DNA of 64,000 bases from Trichocoleus desertorum NBK24 (GCF_030409055.1 NZ_CP116619.1:467628-531627), one strand, 5' to 3'; positions 33,971 to 43,698 are shown, counted from the stretch's first letter. The notes: generated by a model from the letters alone, not told the origin. A program made the numbers and translations.

Positions 33971-36094
33971 TCAAGGTGATTTTGTGGTCGCTGCTACAGG
34001 TGCCAGGGGTAAAGTAAACCAGAAAGTTGAGCCAGATCCAAGCTCACTGGTTACGCCCATCTCACCCCCGTGAGCCACAACAATTTGACGACAAAGATAC
34101 AAACCCAAACCCAAACCCATAGAACGACGGGTTTGAGGACCACGGGAATACAGCTCAAACAAGTGCTCGCGCACCTCTGGCTTAATGCCAGCTCCGTTAT
34201 CTTGGACTCGACACAGTAATAGGTCGCCTTGCCGTTCCACACTTAAACTCAAGCTCAGTCCGGGTGGGTTGTGCTTCAAGGCATTGGCTAGCAAGTTTTC
34301 CACCACTCGCCGTAATTGCAACGGATCGGCTGGAATGGCAGGCAAATTATGAGGAATGAGAGTTGTGAAACTAGCTTGATTTTTGTCCAGCAAAGGCTCA
34401 AAGTCCACCAGCACATCTACCACCAGTTTTCCTAAGTCAACAGGCTCGGTTTGCAGAACAATGCCGCCCACTTCACTGGCATGAACTTCTAACAGCGAGT
34501 TAATCAAATACAGTTGGCGATCGCTACTTTGAGCCATGCGCTCCAGAATAGTCCGAGCCACTGGAATCACAGCCTTACTAGAGCCGTTGGAGTTTTCAGT
34601 GGACAGCGATTCACTCTTAAGCAAATTCCCCAACACCATCAACATCCCTGTCACCGGGTTGCGGAGGTCATGAGAAACCGCATGCAAAAACACCCGTAAA
34701 GCATCTTCTATTCGCTTTCGCTCAGCAATTTCGACTAGCAGTTGCTCATTCGCCGCCCGAATATCTGCGGTTCGCTCTTGCACCCGCACTTCCAACTCTT
34801 CATTGCGTTGTTCCAGAACCCCGAAGGAAGCCCGTAACTGCTCCGCCATGTTTTGAAACGCACGGGCCAAAACTCCCAATTCATCTTCTCGCTCCACGGG
34901 TACTGTTTGCTCCCACTCCCCCTGGGACAAAGCTTTAGCCGCTCGGCTCAGGTGCAAAATTGGCTGTACAATCCAGCGCGAGGTCAGAATGCCCAATGCG
35001 ATCGCGGCAATTAAGGCTGCCAAGCAAAGCAAAATCGTCGATCGCGTGTTGGCCTCGATCTGCTCCATGAAATCTGCTTCTGGCACCACCACCACGATCA
35101 GCCAATCTAAGCCTCGGCCATCCTGTAGGGGTAGCACTTGCAGAAATTGGCGTTTACCCTCCAATTCAAAGTCAAGCTGTTGGCTATTGCGAATTTGCCG
35201 CAAATCACCAAAGCGTTGCTGTAAGTGCTGCGCTGTGGCTCGAATCAACTGATTACGGCTAGCCGTCGCAGCCAATCGTTCCTGCGTTTTACCGTCGGCA
35301 CTGAGGATAAAGGGTTTGTCGGTCAGAGAAGTTGCGACCAACAGCCCCGATCGCTCCATGATAAAGGTTTGCCCCGTTTTGCCAATCTTGAGGCTGCGCA
35401 GAAATTCGCCAATTTGAGACAGCACCAAATCAGCTGCCGTCACCCCAATCAATTTGCCTTGAGCGTCGTACAAAGGCAGGTCAGCCGTGATCGTGAGCTT
35501 TTGCGTGGAGAAGTAGGTATAGATATCAGTCCAAACAGGTTTGCCCGCTGTCACACTGATTTTGTACCAATCCCGCTGACGCGGATCGTAATTGGGTTTA
35601 GTTTGCAACAGTCGGGTGCGGTTTCCTCGGCTATCCGTAGCGTAGGTTTGAAAATTGCGGCCTGTAGTGCGATCGGAGACTTCAATCTGTAAGGTACCGT
35701 TATCTAGGCGCTCGACTCCAATGTATTCTGCCTGCTCTGTCCCCAACGAGATGTAGCTCACCGTCTTAAACTGCTGCATCTGTTGCCAAAAGTAGCGTTC
35801 TAAACGGGGAATATCCTCAACGTTAAGCAGTCCTAGCCGAATCGCATCAGCGTTAATGCGGTTGACCAGATGAGGAGTTTCTAAATAGGTCGTGACATGC
35901 TGCTGAATTCGAGCCGTGACCTCAGTCCGTAGCTGAGTAGCAACATCATTAACCGCGTTTTGACCATTGCGTAACGACAACCAACCTGTAAGCCCAACGG
36001 CGATCGCAATTTGCAAGACAAAAGGAGCGACCAGAATCGTTTGCAGCGGCACTTTCTGCAATCGCCTAGTGATGAGAGTGGCAGGATGTTTCAT
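33971..36094 (-). CDS. Cache-HAMP sensor histidine kinase
   Basis: A 707-residue membrane kinase. Membrane helix 1 (TILVAPFVLQIAIAVGLTGWL, about 19-39) is followed by a large extracytoplasmic double-Cache sensor (about 45-345, including WYKISVTAGKPVWTDIYTYFS and FIMERSGLLVATSL). Helix 2 (STILLCLAALIAAIALGIL) leads to HAMP (SRWIVQPILHLSRAAKALSQG), a coiled coil, HisKA with His in LHAVSHDLRNP (about 475) and HATPase_c with VENLLANALKHNPPG, DNGAGI and GLGLGLYLCRQI. All catalytic motifs are intact. Its kinase core is closely similar to the degenerate protein encoded downstream at 32620, suggesting duplication. Cache domains sense small molecules; the ligand is unknown. Confidence 0.92.
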   Translation of the reverse strand: MKHPATLITRRLQKVPLQTILVAPFVLQIAIAVGLTGWLSLRNGQNAVNDVATQLRTEVTARIQQHVTTYLETPHLVNRINADAIRLGLLNVEDIPRLERYFWQQMQQFKTVSYISLGTEQAEYIGVERLDNGTLQIEVSDRTTGRNFQTYATDSRGNRTRLLQTKPNYDPRQRDWYKISVTAGKPVWTDIYTYFSTQKLTITADLPLYDAQGKLIGVTAADLVLSQIGEFLRSLKIGKTGQTFIMERSGLLVATSLTDKPFILSADGKTQERLAATASRNQLIRATAQHLQQRFGDLRQIRNSQQLDFELEGKRQFLQVLPLQDGRGLDWLIVVVVPEADFMEQIEANTRSTILLCLAALIAAIALGILTSRWIVQPILHLSRAAKALSQGEWEQTVPVEREDELGVLARAFQNMAEQLRASFGVLEQRNEELEVRVQERTADIRAANEQLLVEIAERKRIEDALRVFLHAVSHDLRNPVTGMLMVLGNLLKSESLSTENSNGSSKAVIPVARTILERMAQSSDRQLYLINSLLEVHASEVGGIVLQTEPVDLGKLVVDVLVDFEPLLDKNQASFTTLIPHNLPAIPADPLQLRRVVENLLANALKHNPPGLSLSLSVERQGDLLLCRVQDNGAGIKPEVREHLFELYSRGPQTRRSMGLGLGLYLCRQIVVAHGGEMGVTSELGSGSTFWFTLPLAPVAATTKSP

Positions 36095-36200
36095 GTAGGA
36101 GTCCTAGCCCATCCGTAGAATCTCGCAATGCCTCGAACCAATATATACCTTTATTGTCAATTCTTGTCGAGTCTTTTTGTCCAGATGACCCACACAGACC

Positions 36201-37646
36201 TTAAGGCTCAGTTTTCAAAGTGAGTACCTGAGGGGGAGTGGAATCAGGTGGGTAAATCAAGTCTAGCTGCACAGAGCGGCTACTGTTGGGCGGCAGAGTG
36301 ATCGTCTCTAATGGCTCTAACACTTGTCCCTTGCGGTGCCACAAATGGACATAACGAGTTTTGAGCTGCCCCTGGTTATCTGAGTAGCGCAAGCGTACAG
36401 TACCTCGAAAGAAAGGGAAATCAAAGGGAGGTCGGCGGAAACGCAATCCACCTTGGCTGAGACGATCTTCCTTTAAAGGAGTCGCCAAAGTTAAAGCCAC
36501 TTTCCGAGATTGCTGAGTCGGGTTAAAAAGCGGCAAGGTTAAGTTGTACTCCGCACCATAGTTGGCATGAGATTCATAAGCAGTATCGGGGTAGCGCACC
36601 AGCATTTTAGCGGCTTGACTTTGCTCAGTCCCTAGGCGACCTGCTCGCACTGTACTGATGGCATAAGATACCGCTTGCCCAGGAGCAGGAATGGTTAAGT
36701 TTTTAGCACCAGGGCGATCGCTGAGTTGAGCTTGCCAGCGCGATCCCTGGGCCACTCCTGCAACTCGACCATAAATTAGCTGTCCACCCACCTGATCAGG
36801 TGGCGTTGGGGCTTTGTCACGAGGGCCAGAGAGATTGCCTTGGTCTAGTAGGGCTTGCCACTCAGCCAAGTTGGGGGCACGCTCAGTCCCATCTGCGTTT
36901 TTCTTAGCAAACATGATCAGGCTAGCTGCGTGAACTTGGCCACTACTGCTCAGCCGCATGTAACCCGATCGCCCATTGATCGGTTTTTCTAAACCCCGCA
37001 CTGGCATTGGGTGATTGAGTAGCATTCGGCTTTGATTCGGTGGAATGACCAGTTGGGCTGGAAAACTCGCTTGGCGCTTACCTTGAAGAATGTCTGTCAC
37101 CACGCGATCGCCTGGACCTGCATAAACTGTATTGTTGGGGTTGTCTACATAGGTTGGCAGCTTGATGTAAGGAGCTTCTTGAGTCAGGTAAGTCGCAGCT
37201 TGCAAGACATCTACCTTAATCGGCTGCGAACCGGGATTGTGTAGCATTACCCCCAAATAGAACGTTTGGCGATCTTTAGGCTCATGGGTCTGGTGGTGAA
37301 CAAATAAATCAAAGCGACCCTGAAAGGGAAAGTTGAGATGGGCTGCGGGTGTTTTCTTACCGCTAGGAGGCAGGGTAGAGAGCAGAATCCCTTCGGTTTT
37401 GACCCACTCCGGGCTGTTGCTGTTAAACATTGGCACCGTATCTAGCTGACCTGGCAAGGCTCGGACGCTTTGAGGCTCCACAATAATCTGGGGAGCAGGT
37501 TGTGGGTTAGGTGCCACGCCCTGAGCTAGGTCGGACGCAGATAAGGCTGTCTTGCTAGCCAGAAATAACCCATAGCCACCCAAGCCAAATAACGCTAGAC
37601 CAGACAAAGCGATCGCGATATTATTCTGCTTCTGCCCCATAAACAT
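36201..37646 (-). CDS. DUF3370 domain-containing protein
   Basis: A 481-residue cyanobacterial protein of the DUF3370 family. An N-terminal hydrophobic segment (IAIALSGLALFGLGGYGLFLA, about residues 11-31) acts as signal or anchor. It is followed by a Pro-rich stretch and the family region with VRALPGQLDTVPMFNSNSPEWVKTEGILLS, FYLGVMLHNPGSQPIKVDVLQAATYLTQEAPYI and RSGYMRLSSSGQVHAASLIMFA. The C-terminus is beta-rich. It is predicted to be extracytoplasmic; its function is unknown. The start at 37646 gives MFMGQKQNN; a second Met two residues later is equally possible. Confidence 0.85.
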   Translation of the reverse strand: MFMGQKQNNIAIALSGLALFGLGGYGLFLASKTALSASDLAQGVAPNPQPAPQIIVEPQSVRALPGQLDTVPMFNSNSPEWVKTEGILLSTLPPSGKKTPAAHLNFPFQGRFDLFVHHQTHEPKDRQTFYLGVMLHNPGSQPIKVDVLQAATYLTQEAPYIKLPTYVDNPNNTVYAGPGDRVVTDILQGKRQASFPAQLVIPPNQSRMLLNHPMPVRGLEKPINGRSGYMRLSSSGQVHAASLIMFAKKNADGTERAPNLAEWQALLDQGNLSGPRDKAPTPPDQVGGQLIYGRVAGVAQGSRWQAQLSDRPGAKNLTIPAPGQAVSYAISTVRAGRLGTEQSQAAKMLVRYPDTAYESHANYGAEYNLTLPLFNPTQQSRKVALTLATPLKEDRLSQGGLRFRRPPFDFPFFRGTVRLRYSDNQGQLKTRYVHLWHRKGQVLEPLETITLPPNSSRSVQLDLIYPPDSTPPQVLTLKTEP

Positions 37647-37764
37647 TCACCTCATTGGGTCTCATACAAGGGGATACATCTTACAGAGACCCAAATCCTG
37701 GAGCCAAAGTGCCGCTTGTTTCTACTTCAGTAACTGGTAATGATTTACCTAGGCGATCGCCTGG

Positions 37765-38433
37765 TTAGCTATTTTGAGGTGAGTTAGGAGTTGAGCTGGC
37801 TGGAGTTGAGTTTTTTGATGGCAAAAATTGAGGCAGCAACAAGCCAGAACGCGCCTGGTACGCAGCGAACTCTGAGTAACGCGATAGGGATTGATCCTTC
37901 TTCCGCATATTAGGGAGAAACAACCCTGCTCCAAACAGAGCCAAAATCACAAAAGGTAGCCAGTGCTGAGCTAAAAGGGCAAACGAGCTGTAGATGAGCA
38001 CTTCTCCTAAGTAATTGGTATTGCGGCAACGGGCAAAAAAGCCTTCTGTAATTAGACCAGAGTGATATTTCAACGTGAAGTATTTCTGGGCATCACTCCC
38101 ATAGTGGAGAAATACACCAAGGATATTTAAGGCTACGGCTGCGGCAATCAGAGGAGCCGAGGGAACAACACCGCGACTAATGAGCAAGAAGGGAGCAATC
38201 CAGTACAAAACTAGGATCATTCCAATAAAAATTCCTTGACCTACGGAAATCTTCTTCTCCCATTGCTTGTCGGGAAAGAGCTGATCTTTGAGTAACCAGA
38301 GAAGACCGTAAGTGCCGTGGAGCGCTATATAGATCCACGGGCCAATCGTGAAGTTTTGGTAGGCCCACATCAGACCTAGAACTACAAATCCAGTCAATCC
38401 CTTGTGTAGGTTGATGGCATGTTTCGCCTTCAT
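37765..38433 (-). CDS. DUF1295/isoprenylcysteine methyltransferase-like membrane protein
   Basis: A 222-residue polytopic membrane protein with about five to six hydrophobic segments (GLTGFVVLGLMWAYQ, GIFIGMILVLYWIAPFLLI, LIAAAVALNILGVFLHYG, LPFVILALFGAGLF). The conserved C-terminal catalytic-type region reads KYHSGLITEGFFARCRNTNYLGEVLIYSSFALLA, then DQSLSRYSEFAAYQARSGLLLP. This layout matches DUF1295/ICMT-like proteins, which include reductases and SAM-dependent methyltransferases acting on lipids. The substrate is unknown. The start at 38433 is chosen because a frame to 38499 would overlap the TrhO gene and lacks a ribosome site. Confidence 0.8.
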   Translation of the reverse strand: MKAKHAINLHKGLTGFVVLGLMWAYQNFTIGPWIYIALHGTYGLLWLLKDQLFPDKQWEKKISVGQGIFIGMILVLYWIAPFLLISRGVVPSAPLIAAAVALNILGVFLHYGSDAQKYFTLKYHSGLITEGFFARCRNTNYLGEVLIYSSFALLAQHWLPFVILALFGAGLFLPNMRKKDQSLSRYSEFAAYQARSGLLLPQFLPSKNSTPASSTPNSPQNS

Positions 38434-38495
38434 AAAAGTATCCCTAGTTATTCTCGATTCCCAAGTGAGTTGGCAGGGCTGAAAACTATTAAAAC

Positions 38496-39404
38496 TCAAG
38501 TCTCAACGCTAGCCTGATGACGCTGCTTCGCTAGCTCAACTTGTCTTCGACGGGCTATTTGGCGGGCTCTTTTTTCCTCCGTCAGGTTCTCAAAACAATG
38601 AGGACAAGAAATGCCCTTCTCGTATTTTTCTGAAGCTTTATCTGCCTCTGAGATCGGTCGGCCACAGGCAACGCAAACATCATAAGAACCCGGTTCTAGT
38701 CCATGACGCACCGCTACCCGTTGGTCAAACACAAAACACTCCCCTTCCCAAAGGCTCTTTTCTGCTGGCACTGCTTCTAAGTATTTCAAGATGCCGCCTT
38801 TCAGGTGGTAGACTTCCTCAAAACCTTCTTCCAGCATAAAGGAGGAAGCTTTTTCACACCGAATTCCGCCCGTACAAAACATCGCTACTTTTTTATGTTT
38901 GTTGGGATCAAGGTGCTGACGGACATAATCAGGGAATTCTCGAAAGGAAGCGGTTTGGGGATTACAAGCGCCTTGAAAGGTGCCGATCTGCACTTCATAG
39001 TCATTGCGCGTGTCAATCACCACTACATCTGGATCAGCAATGAGATCGTTCCACTCTTCCGGGCTGACATAGATACCCACCTTCTGGTTGGGGTCAACCT
39101 CAGGCACACCTAAAGGTACAATCTCTTTTTTTAATCGCACTTTCAGCCGATCGAACGGGGGAGTCTCTGTGTAGGACTCTTTGTGCTCTAGATCGGCTAA
39201 GCGCGGATCAGCCCGCAAAAAGGAGAGTAAGCCAGCGATCGCAGAACGAGATCCGGCGATCGTACCATTGATGCCTTCTTGGGCGAGGAGAATAGTGCCT
39301 TTAATATCTTGGTCTAGACAATAGGCCAAGAGCGCATCTTTTTTCTCAGCAAAATCTGGCAAGCTGACAAATTTGTAGAGTGCGGCAACAACAATTTCGG
39401 TCAT
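38496..39404 (-). CDS. trhO: tRNA uridine(34) hydroxylase TrhO (rhodanese-like)
   Basis: A 302-residue TrhO/YceA protein. It has an N-terminal acylphosphatase-like domain ([18 protein letters not shown], then [17 protein letters not shown]), a rhodanese domain with the active Cys in [18 protein letters not shown] (about residue 183), and a C-terminal zinc-like Cys set ([17 protein letters not shown]). TrhO hydroxylates U34 of certain tRNAs to ho5U in an oxygen-dependent reaction. The length is normal. The Met at 39404 ([10 protein letters not shown]) is the family start. The downstream methyltransferase-like gene follows after about 60 bp and could be co-transcribed. Confidence 0.92.
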   Translation of the reverse strand: MTEIVVAALYKFVSLPDFAEKKDALLAYCLDQDIKGTILLAQEGINGTIAGSRSAIAGLLSFLRADPRLADLEHKESYTETPPFDRLKVRLKKEIVPLGVPEVDPNQKVGIYVSPEEWNDLIADPDVVVIDTRNDYEVQIGTFQGACNPQTASFREFPDYVRQHLDPNKHKKVAMFCTGGIRCEKASSFMLEEGFEEVYHLKGGILKYLEAVPAEKSLWEGECFVFDQRVAVRHGLEPGSYDVCVACGRPISEADKASEKYEKGISCPHCFENLTEEKRARQIARRRQVELAKQRHQASVET

Positions 39405-39490
39405 GCTTCCCATGCAAATCAAGCGTCTAAAAACATTTTAGGGCACACCGCAGTGCACCCTAGAGTTAGTTGATAGAGAATGGTCTGAAA

Positions 39491-40978
39491 CTATACAGCG
39501 ACTGGCGGTTTGTGGCGGATGCGATCGTAAATTTCGATGTAATCCTTACCCGGATGGTTCCAAGAGTAGTCGTACTCCATCCCCTGCTTCACGAGTTGTT
39601 GGAACTCTTTGGGGTAATCCCGCCACAGTCCCAAAGCCCGATTTATGGTTGATTCTAGAGCTTGATAGTCAGAGTCATAGAAGACATAACCGTTGCGCGT
39701 TTCGGGCAGATGATTGGAGTCGTAGTCGCGGTCAAACACGGTATTCACCAGACCGCCCACACTCCGGACAATTGGGACTGTGCCGTACTTCAATCCAATC
39801 ATCTGAGTCAAGCCGCAGGGTTCGTAGTTGCTCGGCACCAAAATCATATCTGCCCCAGCGTAGATCAGGTGCGACAGTTCTTCGTTAAAGCCCAGCTCCA
39901 AATGCACATCTGGATGATCGTTTAAGAAGCGCTTTTCATGCTGGAAGTGAGCATTGATCCCAGCTTCGGTAGCGGAGCCTAGCAAGACAAATTGGGCACC
40001 GTTGTCGATGGCGTGGTAGATAGCGTGATGCACCAGATGAACCCCTTTCTGGGCATCCAGCCGACCAATATAGGCAATGATTGGTTTGTCTACATCTTGC
40101 AGCAACAGGCGATCGCGCAACGCTTTCTTGTTCTGGGCTTTCCCTTCTAGGTTGTCCTTGGTGTAGTGGTAGGGAATATAGCGATCGCCTTCGGGACTCC
40201 AGAAGTCCAGATCAATCCCGTTGAGAATTCCGGTAAATTTATCCTGATGCACATGCAACGTATGACCTAGACCAGACCCGACATCGGTATGACGCGCTTC
40301 CCAAGCATGGTGAGGAGAAACTGTGGTTACAGCATTGGCATAAACAATCCCCCCTTTCATTAAGTTCAGGGCAAAGGGGTTGAAGTTATCTTGCAGACGG
40401 TGGGGTTGGAAATAGTAAGGTTCGTTGTTGAGTCCGGTGGCCCAAAGAATCTCGTTGCCAGCAAAGCCTTGGTGCTTGAAGTTATGGATGGTGTAACAAA
40501 CCCGCTGGAGTCCCATCTCATACTTGTAGTTTTCAAACAGCATGACGGGAATTAAGCCAGTTTGCCAGTCATGGCAGTGGATGACATCGGGACGCTTGTT
40601 GCTTTGCTGCAAAAATTCTAGAGCGGCCTTGCTAAAAAAGGCAAAGCGCATGGTGTCGTCGTGGCAACCATAGTAGCAACCGCGATTAAAGAAATCATCG
40701 CGAGAATGAGGCTCAATAAAGAAGCATAAGCGCCCGTGCACCCAGCCACAGTAAACCGAGCAGTGAATTGCACCGCCATACCAGGGCACCCAAAGGTCGC
40801 GGTAGGCATCATGCAAGCCCCAAATGTGGTCATAGCGCATGCAATCATACTTCGGCAGAATCAGCTCAACGCAATGTCCTCGCGTTTCTAATTCGCGGCT
40901 GAGTCCGTAAACCACATCGCCCAAGCCTCCGGCTTTGATGACTGGAGCGCACTCAGAGGCAATTTGTACGATGTACAT
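39491..40978 (-). CDS. glgA: Glycogen synthase GlgA
   Basis: A 495-residue GT5 enzyme that extends alpha-1,4-glucan from ADP-glucose in the cytosol. The N-terminal Rossmann start is MYIVQIASECAPVIKAGGLGDVVYGLS, with the KAGGLGDV ADP-glucose motif. Further motifs are HCHDWQTGLIP, YTIHNFKHQGF, TGILNGIDLDFWSPEGD, the C-terminal YIGRLDAQKGVHLVHHAI and ILVPSNYEPCGLTQMIGLKYG with the catalytic-lobe Glu. The KYDCMRYD wording and the lack of extensions fit the GlgA2-type cyanobacterial branch. It is on the same strand as TrhO, separated by about 85 bp. It is complete. Confidence 0.95.
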   Translation of the reverse strand: MYIVQIASECAPVIKAGGLGDVVYGLSRELETRGHCVELILPKYDCMRYDHIWGLHDAYRDLWVPWYGGAIHCSVYCGWVHGRLCFFIEPHSRDDFFNRGCYYGCHDDTMRFAFFSKAALEFLQQSNKRPDVIHCHDWQTGLIPVMLFENYKYEMGLQRVCYTIHNFKHQGFAGNEILWATGLNNEPYYFQPHRLQDNFNPFALNLMKGGIVYANAVTTVSPHHAWEARHTDVGSGLGHTLHVHQDKFTGILNGIDLDFWSPEGDRYIPYHYTKDNLEGKAQNKKALRDRLLLQDVDKPIIAYIGRLDAQKGVHLVHHAIYHAIDNGAQFVLLGSATEAGINAHFQHEKRFLNDHPDVHLELGFNEELSHLIYAGADMILVPSNYEPCGLTQMIGLKYGTVPIVRSVGGLVNTVFDRDYDSNHLPETRNGYVFYDSDYQALESTINRALGLWRDYPKEFQQLVKQGMEYDYSWNHPGKDYIEIYDRIRHKPPVAV

Positions 40979-41131
40979 CTTTACTCCTCGCTGATCAAAC
41001 GGGTTTTGTTATATTCACAAAAGTATATTTATTTCTTGCGGAGGGGCAACCCCGTCATTCGGCATAAACCTGAGATCAGCACATCAGGTGATGTTGACAA
41101 GTGAAGTCGGAGAGACTTACCGCGCGATCGC

Positions 41132-41854
41132 TTAATTGATTAGCCCTGAGCGCAACCCTAAAACCGCTGCATGAGTGCGATCGCTCGCTCCCATTTTGTT
41201 GAGGATATTACGAACATGGGTTTTTACTGTGTCCAGAGTGATATAGAGCTTTTGACTAATCTCTTCATTTTTGTTCCCCCCCACAATTAACTCCAGGATT
41301 TCCAACTCCCGTTTCGTGAGCGGATCAGCGCCTAGAATGGGTGCCACTTCTGGATCAATCGACTCAATGTTCACCGATGCCGTGTTGGAATCGTTGGCCT
41401 CCTGCTCAATCGTTTGCTGATAATGAGACAGCACAATTCGGGCGATCGCAGGATCTAGCCAAGAGTTGCCTCGGTAAGTCGCCTCAATCGCCTCTAACAA
41501 ATCCTGGTGATTAGTTTTGTCTTTTAAGCAGTAGGAATCTGCACCTGCGGCAAAGGCCCGCATGACAAGTTCTTCATCGGCTTGAGTGCTAAAAATCAAA
41601 ACTTTAAGATCAGCGGGTTCAGCTTCAGAATCTGGGTTTTTAATCTGCTGAATTACCTCAATTCCACTAATATCAGGCAAATCCAGATCAATGATTACTA
41701 GATCGGGCTGAGTTTGCTGCAATAGTTCTAGACCTTCCCGGCCCTTGGTTGCCTCACCTACAACGGTAATCAAATCACTTTGTCCTAAAGCCGCTTGCAT
41801 CCCATACCGACTGAGGTCTTGAGATTCAATTAGGGCTACACGGATTTCACTCAT
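41132..41854 (-). CDS. NarL/LuxR-type response regulator
   Basis: A 240-residue regulator. The receiver (VALIESQDLSRYGMQAALG) has the Asp in PDLVIIDLDLPDISG, the Lys in YCLKDKTN and the C-terminal LuxR domain LTKRELEILELIVGGNKNEEISQKLYITLDTVKTHVRNILNKMGA. The acidic pair has become E-S, leaving Glu, which may alter Mg binding. It has the same architecture as the regulator at 31958, so they are probably paralogues. It stands between glgA (same strand, downstream) and a long gene-free stretch. No partner kinase is adjacent. Confidence 0.9.
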   Translation of the reverse strand: MSEIRVALIESQDLSRYGMQAALGQSDLITVVGEATKGREGLELLQQTQPDLVIIDLDLPDISGIEVIQQIKNPDSEAEPADLKVLIFSTQADEELVMRAFAAGADSYCLKDKTNHQDLLEAIEATYRGNSWLDPAIARIVLSHYQQTIEQEANDSNTASVNIESIDPEVAPILGADPLTKRELEILELIVGGNKNEEISQKLYITLDTVKTHVRNILNKMGASDRTHAAVLGLRSGLIN

Positions 41855-42624
41855 TTGTAACCTTTACCACTGCCTGACAAGGATAGAGTTAATTCAACAA
41901 AGCTTTTATGAAGACGTTTTGAACAGTGCAAAAGTGCCCATCTAGAAAAATAAAACTTAGTCAGTACCACTGAAGGTACTAGAGAGCAAAAATTGCGATC
42001 GCACTTCCAGAACTACCACTCAGCCTCAATTGTAGGACTTTCCACTATAGTTGAAATCTGGATAAAGCTCACTAACTCTAAATCTGTTTTGTAGTGTTTG
42101 TCTTCTTGCGAAGCTCCAAGGGCGATCCCAATTCTAGAGCTTCTAAGGATTTCTACTAGACTAGATTTATTAAATTGCTACTTCGTTCATAAAAACTGTA
42201 GGGACTTTTACGGTTTTGGCACACTCTTCGGATAAGCAAGACAAAATTAGCGGAATACGGCTCTTATTTAGCCGCAATACTACTGAAACTCTACTTCATC
42301 TAATCTTTAAGACCACGATTTATTGATGATCTCGTTGGTGATTTATGACTTTGAGCGAGTCCACAATGAGCAATCAACAGTTTGTCTAGCTGCGCTGTAG
42401 CACGGACGGCAAAACCCACTACAGTTGAAGCCAGAAGCTCCCTGTACATGCAGCCCTCTCCTAGGAGCCTGGGATGAAGATGAAAAGCCAACTAGACTTT
42501 TTAATGCTGAGCCTAATGCTGAAGATAGGAGCACAAAAACGGATGTGTTTGAAGAGTGACACCCGGCGCTAAAGATCTAGATTGAACAATGTCTACCCTC
42601 TTCTAAAAAGCTCCAGCCTGTCGC
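41855..42624. other. Long gene-poor region
   Basis: No convincing gene is found here. Two overlapping minus frames near 42300-42534 show no protein-like pattern. The stretch precedes a short decayed coding remnant at 42625. Confidence 0.4.
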
Positions 42625-42741
42625 TTGAAGCGTACGATCGCGACCAGTTGGAGCCGATTTGAAGAAGAATTGGATGCCTACCTGCGCGGCAAAGAGTTGC
42701 CTTTACCCACTTTCCTCAAAGAAGAAATTTGCCTAGAGTAA
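42625..42741 (+). pseudogene. Short coding remnant (38 codons)
   Basis: A short frame reading KRTIATSWSRFEEELDAYLRGK then ELPLPTFLKEEICLE before its stop. The ordered, charged, helix-like composition looks like the C-terminus of a real protein, but upstream is a stop (TAA at 42604-42606) and no ribosome site. It could be the tail of a degraded gene or a very small protein starting at the TTG at 42625. The family is not recognised. Confidence 0.35.
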
Positions 42742-42785
42742 AAATTCGGCGCAAATAGGTTATCAGTAAGCTAGCTAATATATAG

Positions 42786-43160
42786 CTACATCACATCTTG
42801 AGACAGAGCCACAGCACCACTACCAGAGCCTACTTTCACACCAGCTCCATCAGGCATGATGGCATCAGACAGGTAAGCGTGATTCAGATTTGTGTCTGTG
42901 AGGTCAACATGAGTCAGATTCGCGTTCTTTAAGTTGGCTCTGGTTAGATTGGTTTTGGTTAAGTTGGCTCCCGTGAAATTGACATCAGTCAGATTGGCTT
43001 GACTCAAATTGGTGCTAGTTAGGTTAGCTCCTCTGAAATTGGCCCCAGTAAAATTAGCTCCACTGAAATTGAGATTTCTCAGATTCGCAGCCATCAGATT
43101 CAGGTTTCTGAAGTCTCTTTGACCAGCAGAGTAGCGGCTTTGAAGTTCTTTGGTATTCAT
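42786..43160 (-). CDS. Pentapeptide repeat protein
   Basis: A 124-residue protein dominated by A(N/D)LxX pentapeptides from about residue 25 to 100 (LRNLNFSGANFTGANFRGAN, then TSTNLSQANLTDVNF). It is predicted to form a right-handed quadrilateral beta helix. The N-terminus (MNTKELQSRYSAGQRDFRNLN) is the usual short cap. The tail VGSGSGAVALSQDVM is non-repeat. Such proteins are common in cyanobacteria, with mostly unknown roles. There is no signal peptide, so it is probably cytoplasmic. The ATG at 43160 has a possible AGGAGG about 15 nt upstream. Confidence 0.88.
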   Translation of the reverse strand: MNTKELQSRYSAGQRDFRNLNLMAANLRNLNFSGANFTGANFRGANLTSTNLSQANLTDVNFTGANLTKTNLTRANLKNANLTHVDLTDTNLNHAYLSDAIMPDGAGVKVGSGSGAVALSQDVM

Positions 43161-43307
43161 AAGAGTCTTTAGGAGGTACTAGGAGATTACAAAGAGAAGG
43201 AGTATCGGATTGCAGCTTTGATGTCAGCTCTGAAGCCCAGCTTTAAAACGGTGAGGGCTGAAGTTTTAGAGCGACTCGGTGCTGAATCGATAAAGTGAGC
43301 CTTAAGT

Positions 43308-43496
43308 TTAATGACGAGAATATTTTTTCGGCTGTCTAGGCTTGGCAATGGCTTTGCCTATGTGTTTTTCGCTAGGCGTTTCTAAGTGACCATGCCGCTT
43401 TGTATCGGGGAAAATTTTTACCTGCGAAACTTCCCGCTTGAATCGATGGATTGCTGCCTCAATTCCTTCATATTCATTCAGAATTATCTGGGCCAT
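43308..43496 (-). CDS. rpsU: 30S ribosomal protein S21
   Basis: A 62-residue basic protein of the bS21 family. It reads MAQIILNEYEGIEAAIHRFKREVSQVKIF, then DTKRHGHLETPSEKHIGKAIAKPRQPKKY. The EGIExAxxRFKRxVS and HxHxETPxEK cores are diagnostic. It is a component of the small ribosomal subunit near the mRNA exit and anti-Shine-Dalgarno region. It differs from typical members in having fewer Arg at the C-terminus. It is monocistronic, and cyanobacteria often carry more than one S21 gene. Confidence 0.9.
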   Translation of the reverse strand: MAQIILNEYEGIEAAIHRFKREVSQVKIFPDTKRHGHLETPSEKHIGKAIAKPRQPKKYSRH

Positions 43497-43698
43497 TCGG
43501 TTGAAGCATCTCCAGAATCAAAAGGTGCAGAGAGTTAGATTCGGAGAAACGCTTGTAACAAAACGAATTACACAGCCGAAAATAATCCTTGTTCTCAGGC
43601 TAGCACAGGATTGAGTTAAGCAATAATTAGCTAACTTGTCTTTCGTCAAGACTATTGTCACAAATTACGTAGTTGAGTTACGAGTGATGTAGAGGAAA

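Noticed and set aside
39437-39461. Imperfect hairpin between glgA and trhO considered as a terminator
   Set aside because: The stem is broken by an internal mismatch and has no clean T-run, so the evidence is too weak to list.
42300-42534. Two overlapping minus frames of 63 codons
   Set aside because: They run in different phases over the same bases, with low-complexity residues and no support as genes.
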